A stretch of 64,000 nt of DNA. It comes from Liopterus haemorrhoidalis. Taxonomy: Eukaryota; Arthropoda; Insecta; Coleoptera; Dytiscidae. The stretch lies in assembly GCA_963971575.1 (NCBI GenBank), contig OZ020612.1:32343916-32407915 (forward strand), in the 5' to 3' direction. Shown in pieces: positions 56,544 through 64,000 of this stretch (positions within the stretch are counted from its first letter, which is position 1; every line of letters begins with the position of its first letter). The notes below the pieces were generated by a model. That model was not told where the DNA came from. It saw only the letters and a program-made list of their open reading frames with translations, and did not search any database. Position numbers and translations under genes: made by a program.

Positions 56544-56700
56544 GGTCAAACCGACAGGTTAAACAGGTCCAACAGGTCGAACGGACAGGTCTAACAGGTC
56601 GAACAGACAGGTTGAACAGGTCAAACAGACAGGTCGAACGGGTTGAACAGGTTGAATAGGTCGAACAGACAGGTAATATAGGTCGAGAACAGGTCTACCT
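56544..56700 (+). repeat. ACAGGT-rich array directly after the ATPase gene
   Basis: About twelve ACAGGT and related AGGTC units in 157 bp, spaced mostly 9-18 bp. Not part of any ORF. An array built on the same hexamer follows the ATPase fragment in element A. Confidence 0.8.
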
Positions 56701-56787
56701 GACTGCTATATATATATATATATATATACGGGTGTTGTTATATCGCATTCATTAAACAAACCTGTATAAGGTGACACGTAGAAACGG

Positions 56788-57827
56788 ATGGGTGTGAAAA
56801 CAACAGATGATGATACTCTCAGACGAATAATAGATGTGAGTAATGCTATTCGTCTGAAATATAACAGTCTGAAGCGGGGGCGAACTGAAACCGAGAAAAA
56901 TCTTGAGGAAACCTTTAGACCCATAACTCACTCCTTAAAGAAATTAAAGTTTGAAAACATTGTTAAAACCACACCGCGATCGTCAGTGGTGACACCTCTT
57001 ATAAAACCTAAAAAATTATACCCGGGTGTGGATGGGGATGATGAGGGGGAAGGTGAAGCGGTAGGATCACGAACCTTCAAAACACCGAGAACATCATTTC
57101 TGAACACCGAATTATTGCCGAAGCTCGAGGTAAAGATGAGGAGGATGTTTTTAGACCTGTACGTGAATCGCTTAGAACCGAGGAGACGCGTGCTGAACTT
57201 AGTAATTTACTAGGTGACAGAGCTGCGGAATATTTTCACTTCTTCATAACGGCGGACGATAAAGAAAAAAATACGGTGTATGGAATTCATAGGGATTCCG
57301 ACGGTAATTGGGTGGTCGGTAATACAATAATTACAATTAAACATAATGATATATCCGTCAACGATAAATGGTACGAGGGCACGAGGGGATTATATGAATT
57401 ATTATTTAAGAGAAGTCCTTTACATTATACTCCAGAAGATGTGGAATCCTACATTGACATTGTTGTAAAAACAAACGCGCATAGAAGGGGGTATCGTGCG
57501 GATGGTCAGTTAAACGGAAACGGTGGTAGAAAGTATAGAGAAATTATTAAACCGGCGATGACTGCTTTGAAAACAAGACAGCGATCTGGTACAGGATTAG
57601 GTCTTACTCAAAACCCTCAGTTAACTGTAAACGATAATGATTATAATTGCATATATTGGTATTGGAATGATATAAACGAAATCGTAGACAGATTAAAGTT
57701 GTTAATCGCATCTAAAAATGCCGGTCATTCAAATCATAATAACGAAATTTTAGCGATAGAAGAGGAGTTGTATGAAGAAGGTATAATCGAGATCAAAGAG
57801 GAAGAGGAGGAGGAGGAGGAGGAGTAA
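56788..57827 (+). pseudogene. Polinton-type conserved gene of unknown function, one frameshift
   Basis: Starts at 56788 (MGVKTTDDDTLRR). The frame changes near 57080-57095, and the next frame is open through ISEHRIIAEARGKDEED and into the 57276-57827 frame. The C-terminal half has GIHRDSDGNWVVGN, YEGTRGLYELLF and GRKYREIIKPAM, a pattern familiar from Polintons between ATPase and integrase genes. It ends in a Glu-rich tail (nine Glu). Possibly virion-associated. No enzymatic motif seen. Confidence 0.65.
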
Positions 57828-57899
57828 TTATATGATGATACTTATATAAGCGAAATTCCAAATTTTTAAAAACAGAACGTTTTAATTCGTCTGTGTATA

Positions 57900-58823
57900 A
57901 TGAGTAAATTAAAAATCGTAAACGAGTTACACAGATCGGCTCGTAGAAATTACCCGCGAAGACGTGTGATAACTAAAGGTATTGATGACTTATGGCAAAG
58001 CGATCTCGTTGAAATGATTCCTCACGCTCGACATAATAAGGGTTACAAATATTTATTAACAATTATAGATGTTTTTTCCAAATATGCTTGGGTGGTACCG
58101 GTAAAATCAAAATCTGCCGAAAATATATCGCTTGCTCTTTCAAAAGTTTTCGAGCAAGGTCGTGTCCCGAAAAATTTACAAACAGATAACGGTAAAGAAT
58201 TTTATAATTCAAAATTTAAAGAATTAATGAAACGGTATAACGTCAATCATTATTCCTCGTTCAGTAATCTTAAGGCCTCCGTTTGTGAAAGGTTCAACAG
58301 AACGCTTAAGAATTCTATGTGGCGAAGATTTAGCCACCAAGGCTCACATATTTGGTTGAAGATTTTATCGAAATTGGTCGAACAATACAATAATAAATGA
58401 CACAGAACTATCGGTATGAAACCGGTCGAAGTTACGCATAAAAATGAGAAACTTTTATTACAAACGGTGTACAGTAATATTAAAATTAGCGGTAAAGCTA
58501 AACTTAAAGTTGGAGATTATGTACGAATAAGTAAAATAAAGCACTTATTTGAAAAAGGTTATGAACCCAACTGGTCCACTGAAATATTTAAAATTGATAA
58601 AATTCAACACACAAATCCGGTTACTTATAAACTACAAGATTTTCAAAATAACCCTATTTCAGGCGGGTTTTACGAGTACGAGTTACAAAAGACCGCATAC
58701 CCCGATATTTATCTAGTTGAAAAGATATTGCGCACTAAGGGGTCTAAGGTGTACGTTAAATGGTTGGGTTTCGATAAATCTTTCAATTCTTGGGTTGATA
58801 AATCAGATGTAATTCAAAATTAA
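57900..58823 (+). pseudogene. Retroviral-type integrase with chromodomain, in-frame stop
   Basis: The catalytic core has DLVEM (first Asp), QTDNGKEF (second Asp) and CERFNRTLKN (Glu), the DD35E arrangement of Polinton integrases. A TGA at 58398-58400 interrupts the frame after EQYNNK. The same frame then continues with HRTIGMKPVEV, an SH3-like DNA-binding region and a C-terminal chromodomain (YLVEKILRTKGSKVYVKWLG). It would insert the element with a 6-bp target duplication. The TATA-like TATATAAG at 57843 precedes the ATG. Confidence 0.88.
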
Positions 58824-59065
58824 TAGACGACTACGACATGTTTGAACTTGTTAGAACCTGTTCGTGCGACCTTGGACGTGTCTGCACGCGCTGGACATCA
58901 CAACTGATAAGGGGATTACCCAGTTTTGACCTTGAGTCCCACAGTGATAACGATTTCCAGTTGTACTCCCCACCATGATGGAAAAAAATTAAATATAAAA
59001 AGAGTTTGCATAGAGATGTGGAACATTAACCGTTAACACCTCGCCCAACACATATCTTCGTCAAA
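58824..59065. promoter_or_regulatory. Intergenic region with TATA box before ORF 59066
   Basis: Contains TATAAAAAGAG near 58995 about 70 bp before the ATG. No ORF. Confidence 0.4.
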
Positions 59066-59698
59066 ATGCGTCCACAACCACCATCTGAAAATTATGTTTC
59101 GCTCGGTAATGATATTTTTGCGCGAGTAGAATTGGTGGATCTTTACCATTTACATATTAATTTAACATTTAAAGTTGATGGTGATATAGTAAAATGGTAC
59201 ATACCCAGCAAGGTTTTCACCGGTCGTAACACGGATCAAGTTCGTTTCAAACTGAACTTAACATCGAAACATTCATGTTTGTTGAACCTCCAAAAAGAAT
59301 ATCCCTGTTATAACGATTATGATATAAATTTTGTTCTACATCCGGGGGACAATTCTCTCCGTTCTTGGGGTAATGAAGGTGGTGATTTGTACATATTGAA
59401 TCCGGAAAGTAAAGCGACACTTTTACTGGATGAGTACACCGATGATAAACCAACACGCTTAATTCTCACCACCTATAGACAACTAAAACGACAACGAAAA
59501 TATCGTAATTATTATGACTCCGGTGATAGGATCGTGTGTGATGGTACAGCTTCCTCTCGCTCCGAAGTTGATGGTAATATAGCACACGCTCATTTTGCGA
59601 CGTATGGAGAATCATCGCAACAATTCTGCGAAGTGCGGTTTCAGAAAAACGAAGACACGGCCCGTGGAACCATATTCCATTTTATTGTTATCGACTAA
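59066..59698 (+). CDS. Unknown 210-aa protein of element B
   Basis: Intact frame, ATG after a clear TATA-containing leader. Mixed composition with many aromatic and charged residues and predicted beta strands (HLHINLTFKVDGDIVKWYIP, FNFVLHPGD-type segment). No signal peptide, membrane segment or known motif. It lies in the right-hand accessory block downstream of integrase. Confidence 0.55.
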   Translation: MRPQPPSENYVSLGNDIFARVELVDLYHLHINLTFKVDGDIVKWYIPSKVFTGRNTDQVRFKLNLTSKHSCLLNLQKEYPCYNDYDINFVLHPGDNSLRSWGNEGGDLYILNPESKATLLLDEYTDDKPTRLILTTYRQLKRQRKYRNYYDSGDRIVCDGTASSRSEVDGNIAHAHFATYGESSQQFCEVRFQKNEDTARGTIFHFIVID

Positions 59699-59749
59699 CG
59701 TAAACAGCAAATTAATGTAAATATTTTTAATTAATATTAATAAATAATG

Positions 59750-59805
59750 TTATGTAAAATGTTGTGTTTAATTTCTACTTTCCCTTCACCCCCTCCTTAC
59801 CCTTA
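59750..59805 (+). promoter_or_regulatory. Duplicated promoter module, copy 1
   Basis: About 56 bp (TTATGTAAAATGTTGTG ... CCTTACCCT) repeated in inverted orientation at 62755-62810 with about two differences. Each copy lies upstream of an ORF reading away from it (59864 plus and 62665 minus). In copy 1 it runs into TATATAA. Confidence 0.7.
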
Positions 59806-59863
59806 TATAACTCATCACGAGTTGTGAAATTTTCAATTCTGTGTCGCACTCCAAACATACACT

Positions 59864-60319
59864 ATGTATAGCGCGATCGGTGTCGTGAACTTTATTTTAT
59901 TAACAAATGTTTTAAATTACGCCACTTTGTATATTACAAAACCGCAGGGGACTGATCAGTGCGTGATTACAATAGATTATGATAAAACAATGAACGAATC
60001 TTATCCGCAGAGATGGTCTTTAATGGAAAATTACTATCAGTTTTGCCGAATAAATATCGATGAAAATTCGGATGATGCATTTATCCGGTATAAAATTCGT
60101 TATATATTACATGATAACAGTCACTGGATGCCTACGAATGAGTGGATATCAACGCTTCGCGATGTAAAAACCTATGAGTCATTACAAAAATCCGTGATAA
60201 TATATATTTATTCTAAGATAACTATTATGATATTTCTTGTGTTATACATAATAATAACATTAACATTATATTACTTTAAATACCCGTGCAAAGGACGAAC
60301 TCTCGCAATTTCAAAATGA
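59864..60319 (+). CDS. Small type I-like membrane protein
   Basis: 151 codons. The N-terminal ~20 residues are a signal peptide or signal anchor (VVNFILLTNVLNYATL). The predicted outer part has two Cys and several possible N-glycosylation sites (NES near the N-terminus). A C-terminal transmembrane segment (IMIFLVLYIIITLTLYYF) is followed by a short basic tail. It may be an envelope or cell-surface protein. Its stop overlaps the next gene's ATG (ATGA). Confidence 0.6.
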   Translation: MYSAIGVVNFILLTNVLNYATLYITKPQGTDQCVITIDYDKTMNESYPQRWSLMENYYQFCRINIDENSDDAFIRYKIRYILHDNSHWMPTNEWISTLRDVKTYESLQKSVIIYIYSKITIMIFLVLYIIITLTLYYFKYPCKGRTLAISK

Positions 60320-61071
60320 GCATCAACAAGTTCGGACATTATTCGGATGAGCTATATTCTTCAGCAAATGTTCGCGGACCTGTAGTAAATACAGGATTCA
60401 ATCGTACCAGAGATGGGAATTTAAATTTTAACCTCAGACGACTGGTGAACGTCGCCGATCCGCAGGATGAAAATGATGCGTGCATAAAAAAGTATGCGGA
60501 CTCGGTGACACACGAGTTAAAAAATGAATTTGATTTAATCGGTGGTAAAATGGAAACTAACATTGAAAATTTAACGCGTAAAGTAGATAATATAGTAAAA
60601 ATTATACCCGACATTGCTGCCGATGAATGTATAAAAACGCGTGAGAAAACACAGGCATATTTACTACGAGAGTTGTGTAAAATAATTGATGAGAAAACGG
60701 GGGAAAACAAAGAAAATTTGGAAAAAACAATGAATCAACTATTTATTAAAATGAATGATAATTTAAAGAAAATACATAATTATGTGTTAGTTAATTTACA
60801 ACTAAAATTAAATGTGGATGTTTATGAAGTTTTAAATAGTCCGAATGATGAATATTATACATCGCCATTTAGCGGGAAAATAATACGAATTTCCTACAGC
60901 GGTAGGAACTTAAAGTTCATCGCAAATATAAATAATGAAACACCTTTATTAAAAAATAATAATAATGAAATTGTGGAAAATGATAAAATACGATTTTATT
61001 GCGGTGACTCTGTTGGTCAATATCCTAAAAAATTATATGTAGAAATAATAATATTATTAAATAATTCATAA
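60316..61071 (+). CDS. Putative attachment-fibre-like protein
   Basis: Preferred start at 60316, which overlaps the previous stop as ATGA (an upstream ATG at 60286 is in frame). Residues 35-60 carry NVADPQDENDACIKKYADS, very like the DP-D-DAATKKYVD segment in phage and viral tail-fibre shafts. A long coiled coil (about 60-160) and a compact C-terminal domain rich in beta strands follow. This head-shaft layout suits a trimeric fibre that projects from the penton. Role inferred from motif and architecture. Confidence 0.6.
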   Translation: MSINKFGHYSDELYSSANVRGPVVNTGFNRTRDGNLNFNLRRLVNVADPQDENDACIKKYADSVTHELKNEFDLIGGKMETNIENLTRKVDNIVKIIPDIAADECIKTREKTQAYLLRELCKIIDEKTGENKENLEKTMNQLFIKMNDNLKKIHNYVLVNLQLKLNVDVYEVLNSPNDEYYTSPFSGKIIRISYSGRNLKFIANINNETPLLKNNNNEIVENDKIRFYCGDSVGQYPKKLYVEIIILLNNS

Positions 61072-61202
61072 ATAAAACTTGATTCGACTTATGGTAAACT
61101 AACAGGTGTGAGGGTGGGGTTAGATAAGAAATACAATTGGATAAATAAAAGGAGATTGTTTAACCGGAGCTCATTCAAAAACTACTACTACTTCTGTGAA
61201 AG

Positions 61203-61526
61203 ATGGTTGATCACGGTCAGATTATTAAATACTTTGACGACGATCGTTGGGTGGATTTCACCATCACCTGCGGTGCAGATGTAAAAAAATACTACGCCGA
61301 TGGTTGCTGGATGTTCGCGTCGGAAGAATTCCACCGAGGTCAACATCTTGACCCTGTGGAATATGAAGGATTTAAAAAGGAAGGATATCCGGTTAGAAAT
61401 TGTGACGAACACTCCGACGCTTCGAATGATGTCTGGTGTAAAAAGATCGTTGTTGAACAGCCGAACCATGATTATACTTCATGTCTGTGGGATGTGGATA
61501 TGAAGAAAGAAAAACACCAATTTTAA
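61203..61526 (+). CDS. Unknown 107-aa acidic protein
   Basis: Intact ATG-started frame with several Trp and four Cys, no known domain. An alternative frame at 61300 is a shadow. AATAAA signals follow at about 61570. Confidence 0.5.
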   Translation: MVDHGQIIKYFDDDRWVDFTITCGADVKKYYADGCWMFASEEFHRGQHLDPVEYEGFKKEGYPVRNCDEHSDASNDVWCKKIVVEQPNHDYTSCLWDVDMKKEKHQF

Positions 61527-61689
61527 TCATATATATGTTTTATTAATGTATTATTACAATGTACAAACAATAAATAATATTCTAAAAAATAAATGTGTTT
61601 TAATTATTTCCATATATCCCCCGACCATTCTATACATTCATTATATTATTCAATTACATAACTAACTTATTACAATAAAACATCTGAAA

Positions 61690-61890
61690 TTATTCAGTCG
61701 GATACATTTCTTTTTTTTCTAAAACATATTTAAATTTTTCGTTAAATTCAATTATTCTACGCTGGAACCGTTCTCGATCACGTGCATGCTGCTCCCAACA
61801 CCCTCGTCTCACCGATCGGGCCGCATACCCCCACACTATGAGATGATGCACCCGAACGACTTCATTAAATTGAACTTTTCTTTCTTCCAT
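61690..61890 (-). CDS. Small Arg/Glu-rich protein
   Basis: 66 codons with high Arg, Glu and Phe content and a probable single long helix. Its ATG lies inside the 3' end of the next upstream small ORF, overlapping by 26 bases. No function assigned. Confidence 0.45.
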   Translation of the reverse strand: MEERKVQFNEVVRVHHLIVWGYAARSVRRGCWEQHARDRERFQRRIIEFNEKFKYVLEKKEMYPTE

Positions 61891-62026
61891 CCTTGTGAAT
61901 ATCTAACTTCTTCATAGCTGTTGTTATTTTACATATGTTTTCATACTGATTTATGTCTTCTTTAAGTTTTTTTATGTTGCAAATATGTGTGTTTATTTTA
62001 TTCAGCAAATTCACGCGAGCGTTCAT
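61865..62026 (-). CDS. Small helical ORF overlapping the 61890 gene
   Basis: 53 codons from ATG at 62026 to TAA at 61865, below common ORF length limits. Lys/Asn/Ile-rich, probably coiled coil. A TATA-like TATATATTGG lies upstream near 62080-62090 on the minus strand. Tandem overlap with the next ORF mirrors other overlapping pairs in element B. Confidence 0.4.
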   Translation of the reverse strand: MNARVNLLNKINTHICNIKKLKEDINQYENICKITTAMKKLDIHKDGRKKSSI

Positions 62027-62185
62027 CTTTCTCACCGAACAAGAACTTTAAATGAATTGTATGCAAAATTCTTTTGTTAACCAATATATACAGAAGTGGA
62101 AGTGAGTTTATCAAATTTTAAAAATAATTTTTATATCACCCCCCCCCCCCCGCCATTATTTATTATTATTATTACACATCACATT

Positions 62186-62665
62186 TCATTTATTATTATT
62201 ATATTTTAAAATATTCGCAATTTTGTATGCATTATCTGTGGAACATATTTTATCATCGGTATTATGATGGAAACATCGTGTTTTACTCACACACTCTTTC
62301 AGTGATGGTTGTTCGGGTACATCCACAATGATCGCTTTAAGATTCAGAGATGATAAAAATTTCATCTTTTGATCACCCTTCACATAAATCACCGTTGCTG
62401 ATTTTAATAAATTTGGTAAATGATTTTTAATAAATTCTTCATAATCCACGAATCCATCGGACCACCTCAAACCGTGATGGTGAGAATAAAGCCAGCCCGC
62501 TCGTTTTTTGTACTCGCTGTCTAATGAACGCCATTTAAAAGGAGGTTTCAGTATAAAATGACCGATTTTAGTTTTTTCACTGCCTTCACCCGAGGACAGA
62601 ATAGTTATTTCTTTTAAAATAAATGTATTTGTATAAAATCCTTGAAGATCAACAATGAATTTCAT
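62186..62665 (-). CDS. Polinton-associated protein of unknown function (VDLQGF type)
   Basis: 159 codons, open. Starts MKFIVDLQGF and contains HFILKPPF, WLYSHHHGLRW, VIYVKGDQKMKFL and a C-terminal Cys/His cluster (ECVSKTRCFHH ... CSTDNAYKIA). I recognise this general pattern as one that accompanies insect Polintons. The DLQGF start and conserved His might reflect a degenerate RNase H/exonuclease fold, but this is a guess. It is transcribed from promoter module copy 2. Confidence 0.55.
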   Translation of the reverse strand: MKFIVDLQGFYTNTFILKEITILSSGEGSEKTKIGHFILKPPFKWRSLDSEYKKRAGWLYSHHHGLRWSDGFVDYEEFIKNHLPNLLKSATVIYVKGDQKMKFLSSLNLKAIIVDVPEQPSLKECVSKTRCFHHNTDDKICSTDNAYKIANILKYNNNK

Positions 62666-62754
62666 GATAATATGTGTTCACTTGAGGGGGATTAGTTGAT
62701 AAATATCAAATATTACAGTTGAACTATTATTATATTCTCTGTTACGGACTATTA

Positions 62755-62810
62755 TGAGGGTAAGGAGGGGGTGAAGGGAAAGTAGATATTAAACACAACA
62801 TTTTACATAA
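62755..62810 (-). promoter_or_regulatory. Duplicated promoter module, copy 2
   Basis: Inverted copy of 59750-59805, upstream of the 62665 minus-strand gene and just beyond the stop of the 62828 gene. Confidence 0.7.
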
Positions 62811-62827
62811 TATATTTGGTTTCCTTT

Positions 62828-63381
62828 TCATAAAATTTTTTTTGCACGTTTATGTGATGGGGCCTCTTCATCTGAGTCGGATGCTGCTAACAATTTTTTC
62901 ACGCGTTTAAATGGCAAGGCCTCTTCATCCAAGTCAGATGCTGCAGTTGCCGCTGCCGCCGCCGGTGTCCCCGCTGATACGGATGGTGGCGGTAACTCCT
63001 TCACCGATGGGCGTCGCGAGTTGCCCTCTTCATCATCCTTCAGCTGGAAGGCGAACCTTTGACAAGCTCGCTCGAGCAACGCGAACTCCTCAGCGGTTTC
63101 GAGCGCGGTCCTAAAGTAGGCGACCGGCAGGTTACCGAACTTGGCGGCCAGGGTGCTGCTCTTCGGTGAGTACGTCAGACTTACAATCACCCGATCTCCT
63201 TGGACTATCACGTTAGTCAAACCAAATCTTTAAAAAATATAAATACATGTAAAAATTATGAAAAATAAATAAATAAAATAACTCACCTGAATAAATGCTT
63301 CACCACCACAACTAACATAGGCAAGGGAAGTTTCGCCTCATCCTTCGATATTACGACCAAAGTTGTAGGTATTCCCGCCAT
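62828..63381 (-). CDS. Spliced accessory protein with duplicated basic/acidic C-terminal motif
   Basis: Exon 1 63381-63287 and exon 2 63227-62828 on the minus strand. The 59-bp intron has GTGAGT and AAAG ends and keeps phase. The N-terminal ~100 residues are compact (LVVISKDEAKLPLP, VIVSLTYSPKSS, FRTALETAEEFALLERA). A Pro/Ala-rich linker leads to two copies of an acidic-then-basic unit (DEEALPFKRVKKLL and DEEAPSHKRAKKIL), which look like nuclear localisation signals next to casein-kinase-type sites. Probably a nuclear DNA- or chromatin-interacting protein. Function unknown. Confidence 0.6.
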
Positions 63382-64000
63382 TATACTGCAGTATAACTAT
63401 GATGCTGTCGTCACTGTGATACAACTTCTGAAATTCCGCTCTATAAACTCCATTTACCGTAACTCTGAAATGACGTCACAGTTGAAAAACTCACCTTGTT
63501 GCCAATTCGTAAAGTGTCAAAAAAAGTTAGGTTATATAGAACAACTTGTAAAAATATATTGAAAACCAATATTTCCTATGGAGGAAAAGAATTAATGTAA
63601 ATTATGATGCACAGCAGTTCTTTCTAACCGATTTGTCGCGAAATTTATGGTTTATATTATATTAAGTGTGTAATGTAGTATTTTTAAAACAATAAATAAA
63701 TTTCAGTGTATAAGAATCATCAGAAATATTTGTTTTTAGAAATGTGTCGTGTTCTTTTAATACAATTTACTTTATTTTTTCGTCTGGTGTCACATTGACA
63801 CAGCGGGTTCGGGAAGCAAACGCGGAGTGTTACGAGTCACACTTTTTAACTCCAGACCGCTCAAATAAACGTGTTTAGACCTTTTCTCGAACGCTCCGAG
63901 CTTACTTTCTACACTCACTAAATGATATCGGAAAGCAATGATAAAGAGTCAAATTTTTTATTATTCGGATAGAAATTTTTGAATTTCAGATGTTAGATAC
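63382..64000. other. Right flank of element B, no gene recognised
   Basis: No ORF of note. I searched by eye for the missing LINE reverse transcriptase and for an inverted match to the left end of element B and found neither. Confidence 0.45.

Larger units (their letters stand above)
46537..63381. mobile_element. Element B: endogenous adintovirus/Polinton-like genome
   Basis: About 17 kb carrying the hallmark genes: protein-primed polymerase, major and minor capsid proteins, adenain-like protease, packaging ATPase, PLA2 protein and retroviral-type integrase. These are the set defining adintoviruses and virion-encoding Polintons. The metalloproteinase is extra. The limits given are those of the outermost recognised genes; I could not find terminal inverted repeats or a target duplication. 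Polymerase, ATPase and integrase each have an in-frame stop. Polymerase, major capsid, the 53861 ORF and the 56788 gene also have frameshifts. The copy is therefore defective. Confidence 0.85.

Noticed and set aside
56314..58400. TGA read as a sense codon in element B
   Set aside because: Other genes of B use TGA or TAA normally as stops (for example the fibre gene's upstream neighbour ends in TGA), and frameshifts are also present, so decay explains it better than recoding.

Overview
This window is repeat-rich, AT-rich eukaryotic DNA, almost certainly from an arthropod and most likely an insect. It has short spliceosomal introns, hAT, Helitron, Ty3/gypsy and jockey-like mobile elements, and two different Polinton/adintovirus-type dsDNA virus-like elements. 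I see no convincing host gene. Nearly every base that can be assigned belongs to nested mobile DNA.

Layout. (1) 995-23099 is a complete Polinton-type element, 'element A'. It has terminal inverted repeats (TIRs) of about 1.9 kb, starts AG and ends CT, and has a perfect 6-bp target duplication, CACCGA. It carries a protein-primed type B DNA polymerase gene (5357-9141, with one intron and a frameshift at an A12 run), several small genes, fragments of a second type of polymerase, and a 466-bp near-perfect palindrome that includes the 3' end of a packaging ATPase gene. A Ty3/gypsy retrotransposon (14071-19579) is inserted in it. I found no integrase or capsid gene in A. (2) 23159-26438 is a hAT-type element with three further hAT-type elements nested inside it, each with its own perfect 8-bp target duplication. 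(3) 26536-36351 fits a non-autonomous Helitron. It is interrupted by a very young non-coding LTR element (26726-34324) with LTRs of about 2.98 kb. (4) 37250-38580 is a fold-back element with 15-bp subterminal repeats. (5) 39670-43267 is a decayed CR1-like LINE on the minus strand carrying two small DNA transposons. (6) 43268-46428 is a jockey-like LINE on the plus strand, cut off inside its reverse transcriptase domain. (7) 46537-63381 is 'element B', an adintovirus/Polinton-like virus genome.

Element B has a nearly full virion gene set. On the minus strand are polymerase, matrix metalloproteinase, major capsid protein, a small conserved ORF, penton-like minor capsid protein, adenain-like protease and a phospholipase A2 protein. 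On the plus strand are the FtsK/HerA-like packaging ATPase, a Polinton-type conserved gene, the retroviral-type integrase with chromodomain, a membrane protein, a fibre-like protein and unknowns. Spliced accessory genes sit at both ends. Polymerase, ATPase and integrase each carry an in-frame stop, and the polymerase, major capsid protein, small ORF and one further gene carry frameshifts, so B is a decaying endogenous copy. The metalloproteinase and most accessory genes are still open. Several genes abut or overlap by stop/start codons.

The most unusual signals are the following. A secreted matrix metalloproteinase gene sits inside a Polinton virion gene block. ACAGGT-rich arrays directly follow the ATPase gene in both elements. 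Three separate local inverted duplications of viral coding sequence could be transcribed as hairpin RNAs. Frameshifts recur at A runs. Small spliced genes in both elements carry SUMO-interaction-like motifs next to acidic serine tracts.
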